From NCBI GenBank assembly GCA_003249255.1, contig QKJP01000019.1, forward strand, positions 1 to 64,000: DNA of 64,000 nucleotides, read 5' to 3'. Origin of the DNA: Bacteroidales bacterium (lineage in GTDB: Bacteria; Bacteroidota; Bacteroidia; Bacteroidales; Marinilabiliaceae). A program made the position numbers and the translations under genes. A model generated the notes under the pieces. It saw nothing but the letters and a program-made list of their open reading frames with translations. It ran no database searches and was not told where the DNA came from. Below, piece by piece: positions 47,053 to 55,962 of the stretch (position 1 is its first letter; every line of letters begins with the position of its first letter).

Positions 47053-48354
47053 TTACTCGCTAGTCGAAAATTTTGTAAAAATAATAATCAACAAGCTGAC
47101 TAAAAAGAATGCAGATAACATCAAAGAACTATTGCGCATACTACCTGTAATATGTTCAATCATTCCAAAACTTAGCATCCCTAAAACAATGGCAAATTTC
47201 TCTGTATTATCATAAAAACTAAAATAAGAAGCTGAGTTCGTCATCGTTTTAGGCATCAACTTCGACCAGGTAGAACGTGCTTGTGACTGAATCCCTCCCA
47301 TGACCAATCCGACCACTGCACCCATAAGATAAAACTGGGTTTCATTTTGAATGAGAAAACCCCCAACACAAACTAAAATCCATAAAGCTAACATCCAAAG
47401 CAAAGAAACTTTATTACCGTACTTTGAAGAAACAGTACCAAATAGCCAGGCTCCCAATATAGCAACTACTTGAATTATTAATATCGTTAAAATAAGTTTA
47501 TCACTTTCCATTCCCAACTCTGAACTTCCAAATAATGAAGCTATTATAATAATGGTTTGCACTCCCATGCTAAAAAAGAAAAAGGCAATTAAAAAACGGT
47601 AAAGCGTACTATGTGCTTTAATAAACTTAAAAACGGTTTTTAACTCATTAAAACCATGGGTTAATAAATGGGTACCCATCGTAATTTTAACCCTTCTCTC
47701 CTTTAAATAATAAAATGCAAATTGAGAAATTAAAAGCCACCATAATCCCACTTCTACAAAGGCAAAACGTACAGCTTGCAATTCACTTGAAAAGCCAAAG
47801 GATGCAAAGTTTTTTATGGTATATAAATTAAATATCAGCAATAACATACTACCGGCATAACCAAATGAGAAGCCTTTCGCACTTATTTTATCATGCCTGT
47901 CCGGTGAAGCTATTAATGGCAAAAACGAATTGTAATAGACCAGTGATCCGGCAAAGCCAATAACAGCCAGAGCTGGTAATCCTATCCCTAATAAAATATT
48001 ACTCCCCGTAAAAGTATATAACGCCATGCAAGCAAAAGCTCCGGTAAACGTAAACAATTGCATAAAACGTTTCCGGTAACCACCTAAATCAGCCATACCG
48101 GATAACAACAAGGTTAAGAAGATGATTAATAAATACCCTAAAGCTATGGCATACTCATAAACGACGGTATTTTTCAGGTTTAAGCCTAAAAAGCTAACCA
48201 GCTCAGAGCCAAATACTTCTTTCGTTACTCCCGAATAATAAATTGGATACAAAACGGTTGCAATACTTAAATTGTAGGCCGAGTTAGATATGTCATAAGA
48301 ACACCAGGCATTGATGGTTTTCTTATCATTGATAGGTAATATATTTTGACTCAT
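47053..48354 (-). CDS. MFS transporter of the UMF1 family (paralogue 2)
   Basis: The start is set at ATG 48354 (MSQNILPINDKKTINAWCSYDISNSAYN in part). The protein has 12 membrane segments and the INAWCSYDISNSAY signature of UMF1 transporters. VMGGIQSQARSTWSKLMPKTMTNSASYF matches the same region of the paralogue at 39773. The two probably arose by duplication, perhaps with the receptors and VCBS genes between them. A TATATTTG element at 48381-48388 (minus strand) is a possible -7 box. Substrate unknown. Confidence 0.85.
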   Translation of the reverse strand: MSQNILPINDKKTINAWCSYDISNSAYNLSIATVLYPIYYSGVTKEVFGSELVSFLGLNLKNTVVYEYAIALGYLLIIFLTLLLSGMADLGGYRKRFMQLFTFTGAFACMALYTFTGSNILLGIGLPALAVIGFAGSLVYYNSFLPLIASPDRHDKISAKGFSFGYAGSMLLLIFNLYTIKNFASFGFSSELQAVRFAFVEVGLWWLLISQFAFYYLKERRVKITMGTHLLTHGFNELKTVFKFIKAHSTLYRFLIAFFFFSMGVQTIIIIASLFGSSELGMESDKLILTILIIQVVAILGAWLFGTVSSKYGNKVSLLWMLALWILVCVGGFLIQNETQFYLMGAVVGLVMGGIQSQARSTWSKLMPKTMTNSASYFSFYDNTEKFAIVLGMLSFGMIEHITGSMRNSSLMLSAFFLVSLLIIIFTKFSTSE

Positions 48355-48497
48355 AATACTAATTCTCAATTTTAAAGGCTCAAATATAGTTCTTTGAGAT
48401 TGCTTATTGGAATTTTCAGAAAAGTATTAAACCATTTCAATTTTTCAACGTTTATAGAGGTAAATCATTACCGTATTACGCAATAAATTACATAAAC

Positions 48498-49178
48498 ATG
48501 AATAAAACATCTGCAACTGAAACAGCAATCAAAACTGACCTTCACGAAATATTGGATATAAGACACTTAACTGACAGTACTTTTGTTCTTAGAATTGACA
48601 AAAAAGACATGTCTTTTACTGCCGGCCAACATATCTGCGTAGGACCTCCTAATGGAATACATACTCGCGAATACTCAGTTTACAGTGCAGAAAAAGACCC
48701 TTACCTAGAAATACTGGTGAAAGAAGTTGAAAATGGTTTAGTATCACCGGTACTCAAAAACTTACAAGTTGGAGGTTATGTAATCGTTGAAGAACCGGTA
48801 GGTTATTTTGGCATCAACAACGAAAGTTGTGAAACTCAAAAGCATGTATTTATAGCCAGCGGAACCGGAATTTCACCCTTTCACAGCTTTGTAAAATCAA
48901 AACCCGGGTTAGATTACACCCTTCTTCACGGCGTAAAAACAGGCAATGAAGCCTACGAAAAAAACGAATACGAAAAAGGCAGAATAGTCACTTGCACCTC
49001 TCGTGAAGGAACTGGTGATTTTTACGGCCGTGTTACCGATTATCTAAAGTTAAATCGTTTCGGAAAAGGTGCCCACTATTATTTATGTGGCAATTGTAAC
49101 ATGATTCATGACGTATACGACATTCTAGAAGAACAAGGGGTTAGTACCGAAAATATTCATGCTGAAGTATATTTTTAG
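48498..49178 (+). CDS. Ferredoxin-NADP(+) reductase-like flavin oxidoreductase
   Basis: This 226-residue protein is a two-domain FNR: the FAD domain has HTREYSVYSAEKDPYLEILVKEV near 56-78, and the NAD(P) domain has FIASGTGISPFHSFV near 118-132 and ends AEVYF. It transfers electrons between NAD(P)H and ferredoxin or flavodoxin. It could supply reductant to the two radical-SAM methylthiotransferases next door (inference from position). A terminator-like repeat separates it from miaB. Confidence 0.82.
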   Translation: MNKTSATETAIKTDLHEILDIRHLTDSTFVLRIDKKDMSFTAGQHICVGPPNGIHTREYSVYSAEKDPYLEILVKEVENGLVSPVLKNLQVGGYVIVEEPVGYFGINNESCETQKHVFIASGTGISPFHSFVKSKPGLDYTLLHGVKTGNEAYEKNEYEKGRIVTCTSREGTGDFYGRVTDYLKLNRFGKGAHYYLCGNCNMIHDVYDILEEQGVSTENIHAEVYF

Positions 49179-49198
49179 TACTAAGGCAGTAGGTATAA

Positions 49199-49255
49199 GG
49201 CAGTAGGCAGAAGTTTTAATATTATCTTCTGGCTACTGCCTTCTGCCTTTTTCCT
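49199..49255 (+). terminator. Terminator from the 'GGCAGTAGGCAGAAG' repeat family
   Basis: GGCAGTAGGCAGAAG (49199-49213) pairs with CTTCTGGCTACTGCC (49226-49240) with one mismatch, followed by TTCTGCCTTTTTCC. It ends the FNR transcript. Fragments of the same word family recur near 52228-52253. Confidence 0.7.
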
Positions 49256-49265
49256 AATTTTTTAA

Positions 49266-49280
49266 TACTTTTGCAGCATG
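49266..49280 (+). promoter_or_regulatory. -7 promoter element abutting miaB, possible leaderless mRNA
   Basis: TACTTTTG at 49266-49273 matches TAnnTTTG exactly, and the ATG of miaB begins 5 bases later at 49278. Transcription starting 4-6 bases after the element would begin at or very near the start codon. No TTG at -33 was found, so confidence is moderate. Confidence 0.5.
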
Positions 49281-50624
49281 AAATACCACTTAATAACATT
49301 GGGATGTCAGATGAATATGTCTGACAGTGAGCGAGTAAAGAGGGTGTTAGACGGAATGGGTGCCCGTTTTACTGAGAATGAAGAAGATGCTAACATCATT
49401 GGCATACTGGCTTGTTCGGTACGACAAAAGGCCATCGATAAAGTTTACAACAAAATTGCTGTTTGGAATCGTCGTAAGAAAAACAGTAACCTCATTACTT
49501 TTATTAGCGGATGTGTACTTCCTGCAGATAAAGAAAAGTTTTTAAAGCTTTTTGATATTGTATTTGCCATGCGTGAGCTACCAAAATTCCCGCAAATGTT
49601 ATCCCAATACGGTATTACCACCCCGGCAGGTTTAGACAACGACAACCTTAATGCCAAGGATGAGATTGGCCTGTTCTGGCAAGTAAAACCTAAGTACGAT
49701 AGCTCTTTCGAAGCTTTTGTACCGATCCAAAATGGTTGTGATAAATTCTGTACCTATTGTGCAGTACCCTATACCAGAGGTCGCGAGGTAAGTCGCCCTT
49801 CTGAGGAAATCATCAACGAAGTAAAAGACTTAGTAACTAAGGGTTATAAATCTATTACTTTATTAGGTCAAAATGTTAACTCTTACGGGTTAGATAAAAA
49901 AGGTGATGAAATAAACTTCGCTCAACTTCTAGAGAAAATTGGTGAACTGGGAAATGCTGTAGAGAATAAATTCTGGTTGTACTTCACCTCTCCTCATCCA
50001 CGCGATATGGGTAAAGATGTAATTGAAGTAATTGCGAAATACGAATGTTTGGCAAAGCAAATTCACTTACCCATTCAGTCGGGTGATGATAAAGTGCTGA
50101 TTAAAATGAACCGCAAGCATTCTGTGAGTAAATACCGTGAAACGGTTAGTGTTATACGCGAGCTCCTGCCAACTGCCACTTTATTTACAGACATCATTGT
50201 AGGATTTACCGGTGAAACCGAAGAGCAGTTTCAACACACCAGAAAAGCTTTACGTGAGTTCCAGTACAACATGGCTTACATTGCCATGTATTCTCCAAGA
50301 CCGGGTGCTGCTTCTCACGCCTGGGATGATGATGTGCCGGCTGAGGTTAAAAAAGAGCGCTTTGCCTTATTAACCGAAGACCTTTCTGATGTATCAGGAG
50401 GATTAAATGTAGAAATGGTTGGTAAAACATACACTTTACTGGTTCGCCAAACCGATCGAAAAGCTGGTTATTTAAGCGGCCAAACGGAAGGTAAAATTAC
50501 CGTTCGCTTTGCTTCTGAAAACAACGAGTTAATCGGTCAGTTCGTAAAAGTGAAAATTACTTCATCTTCTAATTTCTCAATTGAAGGAGAGTTGGTGAAG
50601 GAAGAAGTGTCTGTGGAAGCGTAA
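49278..50624 (+). CDS. miaB: tRNA-2-methylthio-N6-dimethylallyladenosine synthase
   Basis: This 448-residue enzyme has the UPF0004 N-domain (LGCQMNMSDSER; ILACSVRQKAIDK; SGCVL carrying the second cluster's cysteines), the radical-SAM centre GCDKFCTYCAVPYTRG near 151-166 with CxxxCxxC, and a C-terminal TRAM domain (about 380-440). It adds a methylthio group to i6A37 of tRNAs using SAM and an auxiliary cluster. Length and domain order are standard. The next gene is another methylthiotransferase. The C-rich motif at position about 45 reads ACSVR rather than the common TCSIR, with the Cys kept. Confidence 0.93.
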   Translation: MKYHLITLGCQMNMSDSERVKRVLDGMGARFTENEEDANIIGILACSVRQKAIDKVYNKIAVWNRRKKNSNLITFISGCVLPADKEKFLKLFDIVFAMRELPKFPQMLSQYGITTPAGLDNDNLNAKDEIGLFWQVKPKYDSSFEAFVPIQNGCDKFCTYCAVPYTRGREVSRPSEEIINEVKDLVTKGYKSITLLGQNVNSYGLDKKGDEINFAQLLEKIGELGNAVENKFWLYFTSPHPRDMGKDVIEVIAKYECLAKQIHLPIQSGDDKVLIKMNRKHSVSKYRETVSVIRELLPTATLFTDIIVGFTGETEEQFQHTRKALREFQYNMAYIAMYSPRPGAASHAWDDDVPAEVKKERFALLTEDLSDVSGGLNVEMVGKTYTLLVRQTDRKAGYLSGQTEGKITVRFASENNELIGQFVKVKITSSSNFSIEGELVKEEVSVEA

Positions 50625-50854
50625 AAAGAGCTACTGGCTTCTAGCTGCAATTTTCAACAGAATAAGTCTAAAGATCTTAAAGAAATTAAAGTCTCATTGT
50701 TAAAGCAAAGAGACTTTGGTTTCTTCATATACAAACAAATAGAATTCACTCCCTATCTAACGGGCTATTTGTCCATAAAATCAAATAATACGCTAGAACT
50801 AATTAGCACATTTGCACATCATCACATTTAATAATCATACAATAAGGTATTAAT
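50625..50854. repeat. Short intergenic repeats of the 'TTAGCACATTTGCACATC' family
   Basis: Near 50800-50830 the words TTAGCACATTTGCACATCAT and ACATTTAATA occur; the same vocabulary is found at 8768-8805, 52195-52220, 52730-52875 and 62835-62860. The stretch begins with 'CTGGCTTCTAGCTGCAA', related to words near 61143-61172. No gene is present. Confidence 0.5.
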
Positions 50855-52159
50855 ATGCAAAATACATCTACTAAAACCATTGGATTCAAAACCTTAGGTT
50901 GCCGGTTAAATCAGTTTGAAACAGATGCTTTAGCTTCTAAGTTTGTAAAACAAGGTTATAAAGTTATTGAGGATAGTGAAGATGCCGATGTGTTTATTGT
51001 GAATACTTGTACGGTAACAAATGCAAGTGATCAGAAATCGAAGTATGTGGTTAACAAAGCTGTTAAGCAAGGCCATGATGGAATGCTCATCATTACAGGA
51101 TGCATGGCCAATCATCACAAAGAACAGCTGGAGGTAAAATACCCCAATGCGTATGTGGTGCAGAATGAAGACAAAAGCAGCATTCCCGATTTAGTTGCTG
51201 CACATTTTAATAAAGAAATAATCCCAACGGGTAAAATGCAAGGTGGCGTTTTTAATTTCGAGCCGGCATCTGATACTTTTCATACCCGAAGTATGATAAA
51301 GATTCAGGATGGATGTGACAACTTTTGTACTTTCTGTATAATACCACGAGTTAGAGGCCGTGCTACCAGCCGAAAAGTTGATGAGATCTTGACGAACATT
51401 AAACAAGTTGTGGCCTTTGGTTATAAAGAAGTAGTACTCACAGGCGTAAACATCAGCAGATATAATGATGAAGGTGTTAACTTTTCGCAGTTGCTTCAGA
51501 AAATCGTGGAGCTTCCCGTGGATTTTAGAGTGAGAATTTCATCCATCGAACCGGATGGTTTTGATGAGCAATTTTTTCAACTTTTAGAGCACCCTAAAGT
51601 TACCCCTCACCTCCATCTTTGTTTGCAAAGCGCATCGGAAAAAGTGCTGTTACATATGCGCAGGATGTATACCTTCAAATCTTATAAAAGCATTATCGAG
51701 CGAATTCGAAACATCAATCCACTTTTTAACATTACTACCGATGTTATTGTTGGCTTCCCCGGTGAAAGCGAAAAGGACTTTGAAGATTCTTTAAAAGCCG
51801 TTTCGGAGTTGAACTTTGGCCATGTGCATACGTTTAAATATTCGAAGCGAGATGGCACAAGAGCAGCAGGAATGACAAACATTGTAACGGAAAAAGAAAA
51901 GACCGAGCGAAGCGAACGACTCAGAAAATTGGCAGCCGAAAACAAACTTAAATTCCGCAAACAATTTATTGGCTTAATTCAAAATGTACTGGTCGAATCG
52001 ATTTCTGAAGATGGCTGGGCAAAGGGCTATGGGGAAAATTATGTTCCGGTTAAATTTAAAATGCCTGAAGCAGAAAAGAATACTATTTATCAAATAAAAA
52101 TCTCCAATATCGATAAAGCAGATATTGAAGATCCTATTTTAGTTGGGGAATGTATTTAG
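50855..52159 (+). CDS. mtaB: tRNA t6A37 methylthiotransferase
   Basis: This 434-residue enzyme has the UPF0004 N-domain (TLGCRLNQFETDALASKF; VNTCTVTNASDQKS; TGCMANHH), the radical-SAM centre GCDNFCTFCIIPRVRGRATSR near 150-170, and a C-terminal TRAM domain. The RLNQFE and IIPRVRGR forms mark the MtaB group that converts t6A37 to ms2t6A37. It is 230 bp after miaB; two different methylthiotransferases being neighbours is uncommon. Cofactors are two 4Fe-4S clusters and SAM. Confidence 0.92.
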   Translation: MQNTSTKTIGFKTLGCRLNQFETDALASKFVKQGYKVIEDSEDADVFIVNTCTVTNASDQKSKYVVNKAVKQGHDGMLIITGCMANHHKEQLEVKYPNAYVVQNEDKSSIPDLVAAHFNKEIIPTGKMQGGVFNFEPASDTFHTRSMIKIQDGCDNFCTFCIIPRVRGRATSRKVDEILTNIKQVVAFGYKEVVLTGVNISRYNDEGVNFSQLLQKIVELPVDFRVRISSIEPDGFDEQFFQLLEHPKVTPHLHLCLQSASEKVLLHMRRMYTFKSYKSIIERIRNINPLFNITTDVIVGFPGESEKDFEDSLKAVSELNFGHVHTFKYSKRDGTRAAGMTNIVTEKEKTERSERLRKLAAENKLKFRKQFIGLIQNVLVESISEDGWAKGYGENYVPVKFKMPEAEKNTIYQIKISNIDKADIEDPILVGECI

Positions 52160-52258
52160 AAATATTGAATAATTAGAAGTTCATTTTTACATTATCGAAT
52201 TTGCACATCTGCACATTTTCTTCTGCCTGCTGCCTGCTGACTACTGCCTTTTCACAAC
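52160..52258. repeat. Repeat-word cluster after mtaB
   Basis: 'TTTGCACATCTGCACATTTT' and 'CTTCTGCCTGCTGCCTGCTGACTACTGCC' words (the latter given in parts) recur here within 100 bases of convergent genes. They resemble the repeat families at 49.2, 50.8 and 52.8 kb. Confidence 0.5.
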
Positions 52259-52648
52259 TTAAAGGGCATCAAAAAAACTCTTTAACGCCACATTCACCTC
52301 TTCGGCAATTGGCGATAACTTTTCATTATTGAGCATCCCCATTAATTCTTTGGTATTCATCACCAAAACCTCGAAAGTGTTTTCACCCTTCTCTTTTATC
52401 AACACTTTACATGGAAGAAACAAACCTATATTTTCTTCAATCTGAACAGCTGCATAAGCGTGTTTAGGATTACAAACACCTATAATTTGATAAATGGGCA
52501 TGTCCTTATTTAACTTGGCTTTCACTTTTTCGTGAAGTGCAACTTGGGTAACAATGCCAAAATTAACCTTTGCTAATTCACTTTCGATTTTTGAGAAAAC
52601 TTCTTCGAAGCTTCCTTGTACGGTTTTATTGTAAGCTAAATTTTCCAT
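52259..52648 (-). CDS. DUF302 domain protein
   Basis: The start is set at ATG 52648 (MENLAYNKTVQGSFEEV), where homology begins; the frame from 52705 adds a hydrophobic stretch of 19 residues that looks spurious. The 129-residue protein has the DUF302 pattern: FEEVFSKIESELAKVNFGIVTQ, PIYQIIGVCNPKHAYAAV near 58-76, and GLFLPCKVLIKE. The Cys in LPCKV could bind a metal or be redox-active. Function is unknown. It is convergent with mtaB. Confidence 0.78.
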   Translation of the reverse strand: MENLAYNKTVQGSFEEVFSKIESELAKVNFGIVTQVALHEKVKAKLNKDMPIYQIIGVCNPKHAYAAVQIEENIGLFLPCKVLIKEKGENTFEVLVMNTKELMGMLNNEKLSPIAEEVNVALKSFFDAL

Positions 52649-52705
52649 CTTTTTATCTTTGAAATTCATTTTATACAATAAAAGTAATTCAGCTAGCATT
52701 GTCAA

Positions 52706-52876
52706 TTTGTGACGATTGTCACATAATTGTCAATGTACTAATGTGCTGATGCTCCAATGTGTAAATTAATAATTTGGAATTATCTATTTTTTATCTTTCG
52801 ACTAAAGTTGGAAGCAAATCATCATTCAATATGCTGATTCTCATTTACACATTAGCATATTAATACATCAGCACAT
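52706..52876. repeat. Intergenic repeats of the 'GCACATTAGCACAT' family
   Basis: Words such as 'AATGTACTAATGTGCTGATG', 'CCAATGTGTAAATT' and 'CATTTACACATTAGCATATT' lie on both strands and pair with each other. A perfect stretch of TGTGACGATTGTCACA lies at 52710-52725, which is an inverted repeat near the start region of the DUF302 gene and may be an operator (CRP/FNR-like TGTGA-N6-TCACA). Confidence 0.5.
52710..52725. promoter_or_regulatory. TGTGA-N6-TCACA-like inverted repeat upstream of DUF302 gene
   Basis: TGTGACGATTGTCACA is an imperfect palindrome whose half-sites TGTGA and TCACA are six bases apart, the spacing used by CRP/FNR-family regulators. It lies about 60 bases upstream of the DUF302 start. 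Matching to a Bacteroidota regulator is inference. Confidence 0.4.
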
Positions 52877-55288
52877 TTAAAGCTCTTCACCACCATCATT
52901 TCCTTCATTCTTGGCGCCTCTCTTTTGTTTGTAATTATTGATGCGGTAACTCAAGGAGAAATTCACAAAGGGTGCATTGGGACTAAATTCCTGATAATGA
53001 TACAATCCGGCATCATCAATAATAGATACGTGTCTTCCGCTGGCAAAGATATCACGAACTTGCAGGGTGGCAGATAATTTACGATTGAAGAAATCACTCT
53101 TAAGAGCTCCATTGATACTCCAACTGGATAATGTTCGACCTTGAGACGTTACGGTTGGGCTATCGTAACGGTAATCGATTTGAAGCTTCGTTGTCTTTCC
53201 CAAATACCATGTCTGACTGGTTCTACCGGTCCAGTTAAGAGAATTCGTTTCAAAAGATTGATTATTCTTCACACCTTCAATTCGATAGCTAAACAAATCT
53301 CCGGTTAGCGAGAATTCCCACCAAGGTGTGAGCGAATGTGAAAACATACTTTCTACACCCAGTGCATAGTCGGTTCCAACATTCTCAAAAGACATGAGGA
53401 TATCTCCATCTGTATAAACCGATCTAACACGTTCTATTTTATTATGTTTTATTCGATAATAAGACTCTAAAGAAAACTGTGACTTGTTATTTTTATAAAC
53501 ATAACCAGCCTCAAAAGCATCGATGTACTCGTTTTCTAAATCGGGGTTTCCTTTGCGTACATTAAACATGTCCATCCGTGTTACAAATGGCTCGAACATA
53601 TAACCTCTGGGGCGGTCGATGCGTTTTGAGTAACTCAGCATTAACTGCTGCTTTTCAAACAATTGATAAGACAAATGAAGTGTCGGGAAATAATCAAAAT
53701 TAGATAGATTAAACGTTTCCGTCCCTTTAATTTCCCGCTCAAAATATTCTCCTCTTAATCCTGCCTGGTATCCAAATAATCCGTATGCACCTTTATATAA
53801 GGCATAAGTAGAATAAATGACATTTTGATAATCAACCCTGTTATTAAATTCGGTCAGCAAGGTAAAATCATCATTTTGAGCATCATAGTCGTACAATGCG
53901 GTTTCATCAACACTCTCATCCTCTCTATACTGTACACCGGCTTCTATAAAACCTTTTATTCCAATAGGTTTGGTATAATCCAATTTCAAATCTAAATTGT
54001 AGGAAGGACCTTTTTCGGTTGAATAACTTCCGGTAGTTAATCCACTACCTACATTTTCCAATAAATTCTGCGCGTATTCATCCCCATCTCTCAGGCCATA
54101 ATTAGCTTGAAAGATTAACTCATGTTTCTGCTGATCAAAGAGATGCTGATAAACGGTACTGGCATTGAAAAAATTTGCACTTCGACCGGATTCATTTGTT
54201 GCTAAATCATTTGCACCATCTCCCTCTCTTTCGGTATAATAATCAAGGGTTGACTGTGCATTAAAAGCGAACTTTCCTCCTTCAAGCTCAATTGACCAAG
54301 AGTCTTTAGGACTCGCATCCCAGCTAAAACCAGTGTTTACAGATTGTTTGGTCCGACGACGTTCCATTTCCCCATCAGAGCTTATATTCACCACAGATCC
54401 ACTTTCTTCGTATCGACGATCACTTGTCATCACCCCTGGAAATATTTTTTCGACGTATTGCCCTCCAACAAAATAGTTCACTTTGTTTTCTTTGTAATTC
54501 AAAAGAAAATCTCCACCCATTTGATTAAAGCGTCCGTAATTAACATTCACTAATCCATTAAAACCTTGTAATGCATTCTTTTTGGTGATTAGGTTGATAA
54601 TACCTGCTGTTCCGTCCGGATTATATTTTACCGAAGGGTTTGTAATTATTTCAATGTTCTGAATATTCGATGCCGGCATTTGTCGCAGTACATCATTGGC
54701 ATCTAAAATACTGGGCTTACCATCAATCAAAACCGTAAATCCCTGGTTACCTCTTAACGATACATTCCCTTCGATATCTACACGAATAGAAGGTACGTTT
54801 TCCAGCACTTCTACCGCAGACATGGATGCAGAGGTAAACTCCTTGCTCACAGCAATAACTTTCTTATCTATCTTATAATCGACACGAGGTTGCTTTGACA
54901 CAACCGTTACTTCTTCTAGATTTGCTGATGCTGAATTTAGCCATACAGTTCCTAAATTCACTTCTTGATTTTCTACTTTAATATTAGATATTGTTTGAGC
55001 TTCAAACCCAATAAAATCAATCACTACATAATACGAACCCTTTTTAACTTTTTTAAGTTCGAAGCTACCATTTACATCAGAAATTGTTCCGGTAAGTAAA
55101 GTACTGTCCGTTTCGTTATACAATGAAATTGTGGTATATTCTAATGCTGCTTTTTCTTCTTTACTTTTCACTACCCCTTTTATTCCACCGGAGATGATTG
55201 CAGCTGGCGAGTTGCCCCACATGTCAATTGCCAACAATAGCATTAATACCATCAGGTTAACTTTTGACTTTCTTCTTTTATAATACAT
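52877..55288 (-). CDS. Outer-membrane beta-barrel protein, TonB-dependent receptor family
   Basis: This 803-residue protein has a signal peptide (about 1-29), a CarboxypepD-like domain (about 36-118; GGIKGVVKSKEEKAALEYTTISLYN), a plug (VEVLENVPSIRVDIEGNVSLRGNQGFTVLIDGKP in parts, near 140-175) and an outer_membrane_beta-barrel domain (OMP_b-brl_3) with motifs YSKRIDRPRGYMFEPF. It lacks a clear TonB box. Its role, transport or cell-surface function, is unknown. A gap of 674 bp with promoter-like elements for amt lies upstream. Confidence 0.85.
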   Translation of the reverse strand: MYYKRRKSKVNLMVLMLLLAIDMWGNSPAAIISGGIKGVVKSKEEKAALEYTTISLYNETDSTLLTGTISDVNGSFELKKVKKGSYYVVIDFIGFEAQTISNIKVENQEVNLGTVWLNSASANLEEVTVVSKQPRVDYKIDKKVIAVSKEFTSASMSAVEVLENVPSIRVDIEGNVSLRGNQGFTVLIDGKPSILDANDVLRQMPASNIQNIEIITNPSVKYNPDGTAGIINLITKKNALQGFNGLVNVNYGRFNQMGGDFLLNYKENKVNYFVGGQYVEKIFPGVMTSDRRYEESGSVVNISSDGEMERRRTKQSVNTGFSWDASPKDSWSIELEGGKFAFNAQSTLDYYTEREGDGANDLATNESGRSANFFNASTVYQHLFDQQKHELIFQANYGLRDGDEYAQNLLENVGSGLTTGSYSTEKGPSYNLDLKLDYTKPIGIKGFIEAGVQYREDESVDETALYDYDAQNDDFTLLTEFNNRVDYQNVIYSTYALYKGAYGLFGYQAGLRGEYFEREIKGTETFNLSNFDYFPTLHLSYQLFEKQQLMLSYSKRIDRPRGYMFEPFVTRMDMFNVRKGNPDLENEYIDAFEAGYVYKNNKSQFSLESYYRIKHNKIERVRSVYTDGDILMSFENVGTDYALGVESMFSHSLTPWWEFSLTGDLFSYRIEGVKNNQSFETNSLNWTGRTSQTWYLGKTTKLQIDYRYDSPTVTSQGRTLSSWSINGALKSDFFNRKLSATLQVRDIFASGRHVSIIDDAGLYHYQEFSPNAPFVNFSLSYRINNYKQKRGAKNEGNDGGEEL

Positions 55289-55962
55289 ATCTAAAATCTA
55301 AGACAATTAATTGTTTTCTTTTTGATAGACTCCTCTTCAAATGAAAGGTTTAAATTATCAAGTTACTTTTTCGAACTGCTCTTCACATACAACCCTATAC
55401 TTTCATGTTTTTATAATTTTCACGCCAAGACGCATCAGAAAATTTGATCTCCTGATAACTATCGGTACTCCTGTGATTAAGGCTTTTTGCATGGTCGTTT
55501 CATTGCCTTCGATACGTAACCAAAACGTATAGCAAATATACTTCTATCCTTAATCAAATCGAAAAAAGAAATTATTACACTTTCCCCTTGTTAAAAGACC
55601 CCTACTCCAAAAAAAAATTCATTTTTTTTCATTTTATCCCAAGTGACCTTAAGCCCTACTCAAAAATTAAAATATATCTCAATTTTGAAACAAAAAATTA
55701 ATCACCCCCACTATCAAAAGGGGTGTCAAAATCTAAAACCATCTTCCTGCAACAACAACTCCCAATCCAATTAATACTAAGCACTTAGAAATCTATCATC
55801 TAAATAAAATTAGCCCCAAAAAAATTATGGTTTTTAGAGATTTTTATAATTTTGCAGCCACAACGAAACAACAATTCCGATTTTTTTTTCGGAAAACAAC
55901 AACAAAACAAGCGCTCTACCTTCAACAAGTAGGGCAAAAATAATTTCAGATATTATAACAAA
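55289..55962. other. Divergent region upstream of amt
   Basis: No credible gene is found in 674 bases (a 63-codon plus-strand frame at 55341 lacks support). The sequence is AT-rich with long T and A runs, a short CACCCC/GGGGTG inverted pair near 55703, and the amt promoter element at 55847-55854. Confidence 0.45.
55847..55854 (+). promoter_or_regulatory. Candidate -7 element for amt
   Basis: TAATTTTG matches TAnnTTTG and lies 108 bases upstream of amt. The predicted leader (from about 55858) contains a TTCCG-T9-CGGAA hairpin near 55877, which could influence expression. No matching TTG at -33 was seen. Confidence 0.4.

Noticed and set aside
55341-55532. 63-codon plus-strand frame upstream of amt
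   Set aside because: No family pattern and no promoter or RBS support; AT-rich intergenic sequence yields such frames by chance.
55703-55730. CACCCC/GGGGTG inverted pair as a terminator
   Set aside because: The stem is only six base pairs with no T-run next to it and no gene end nearby.
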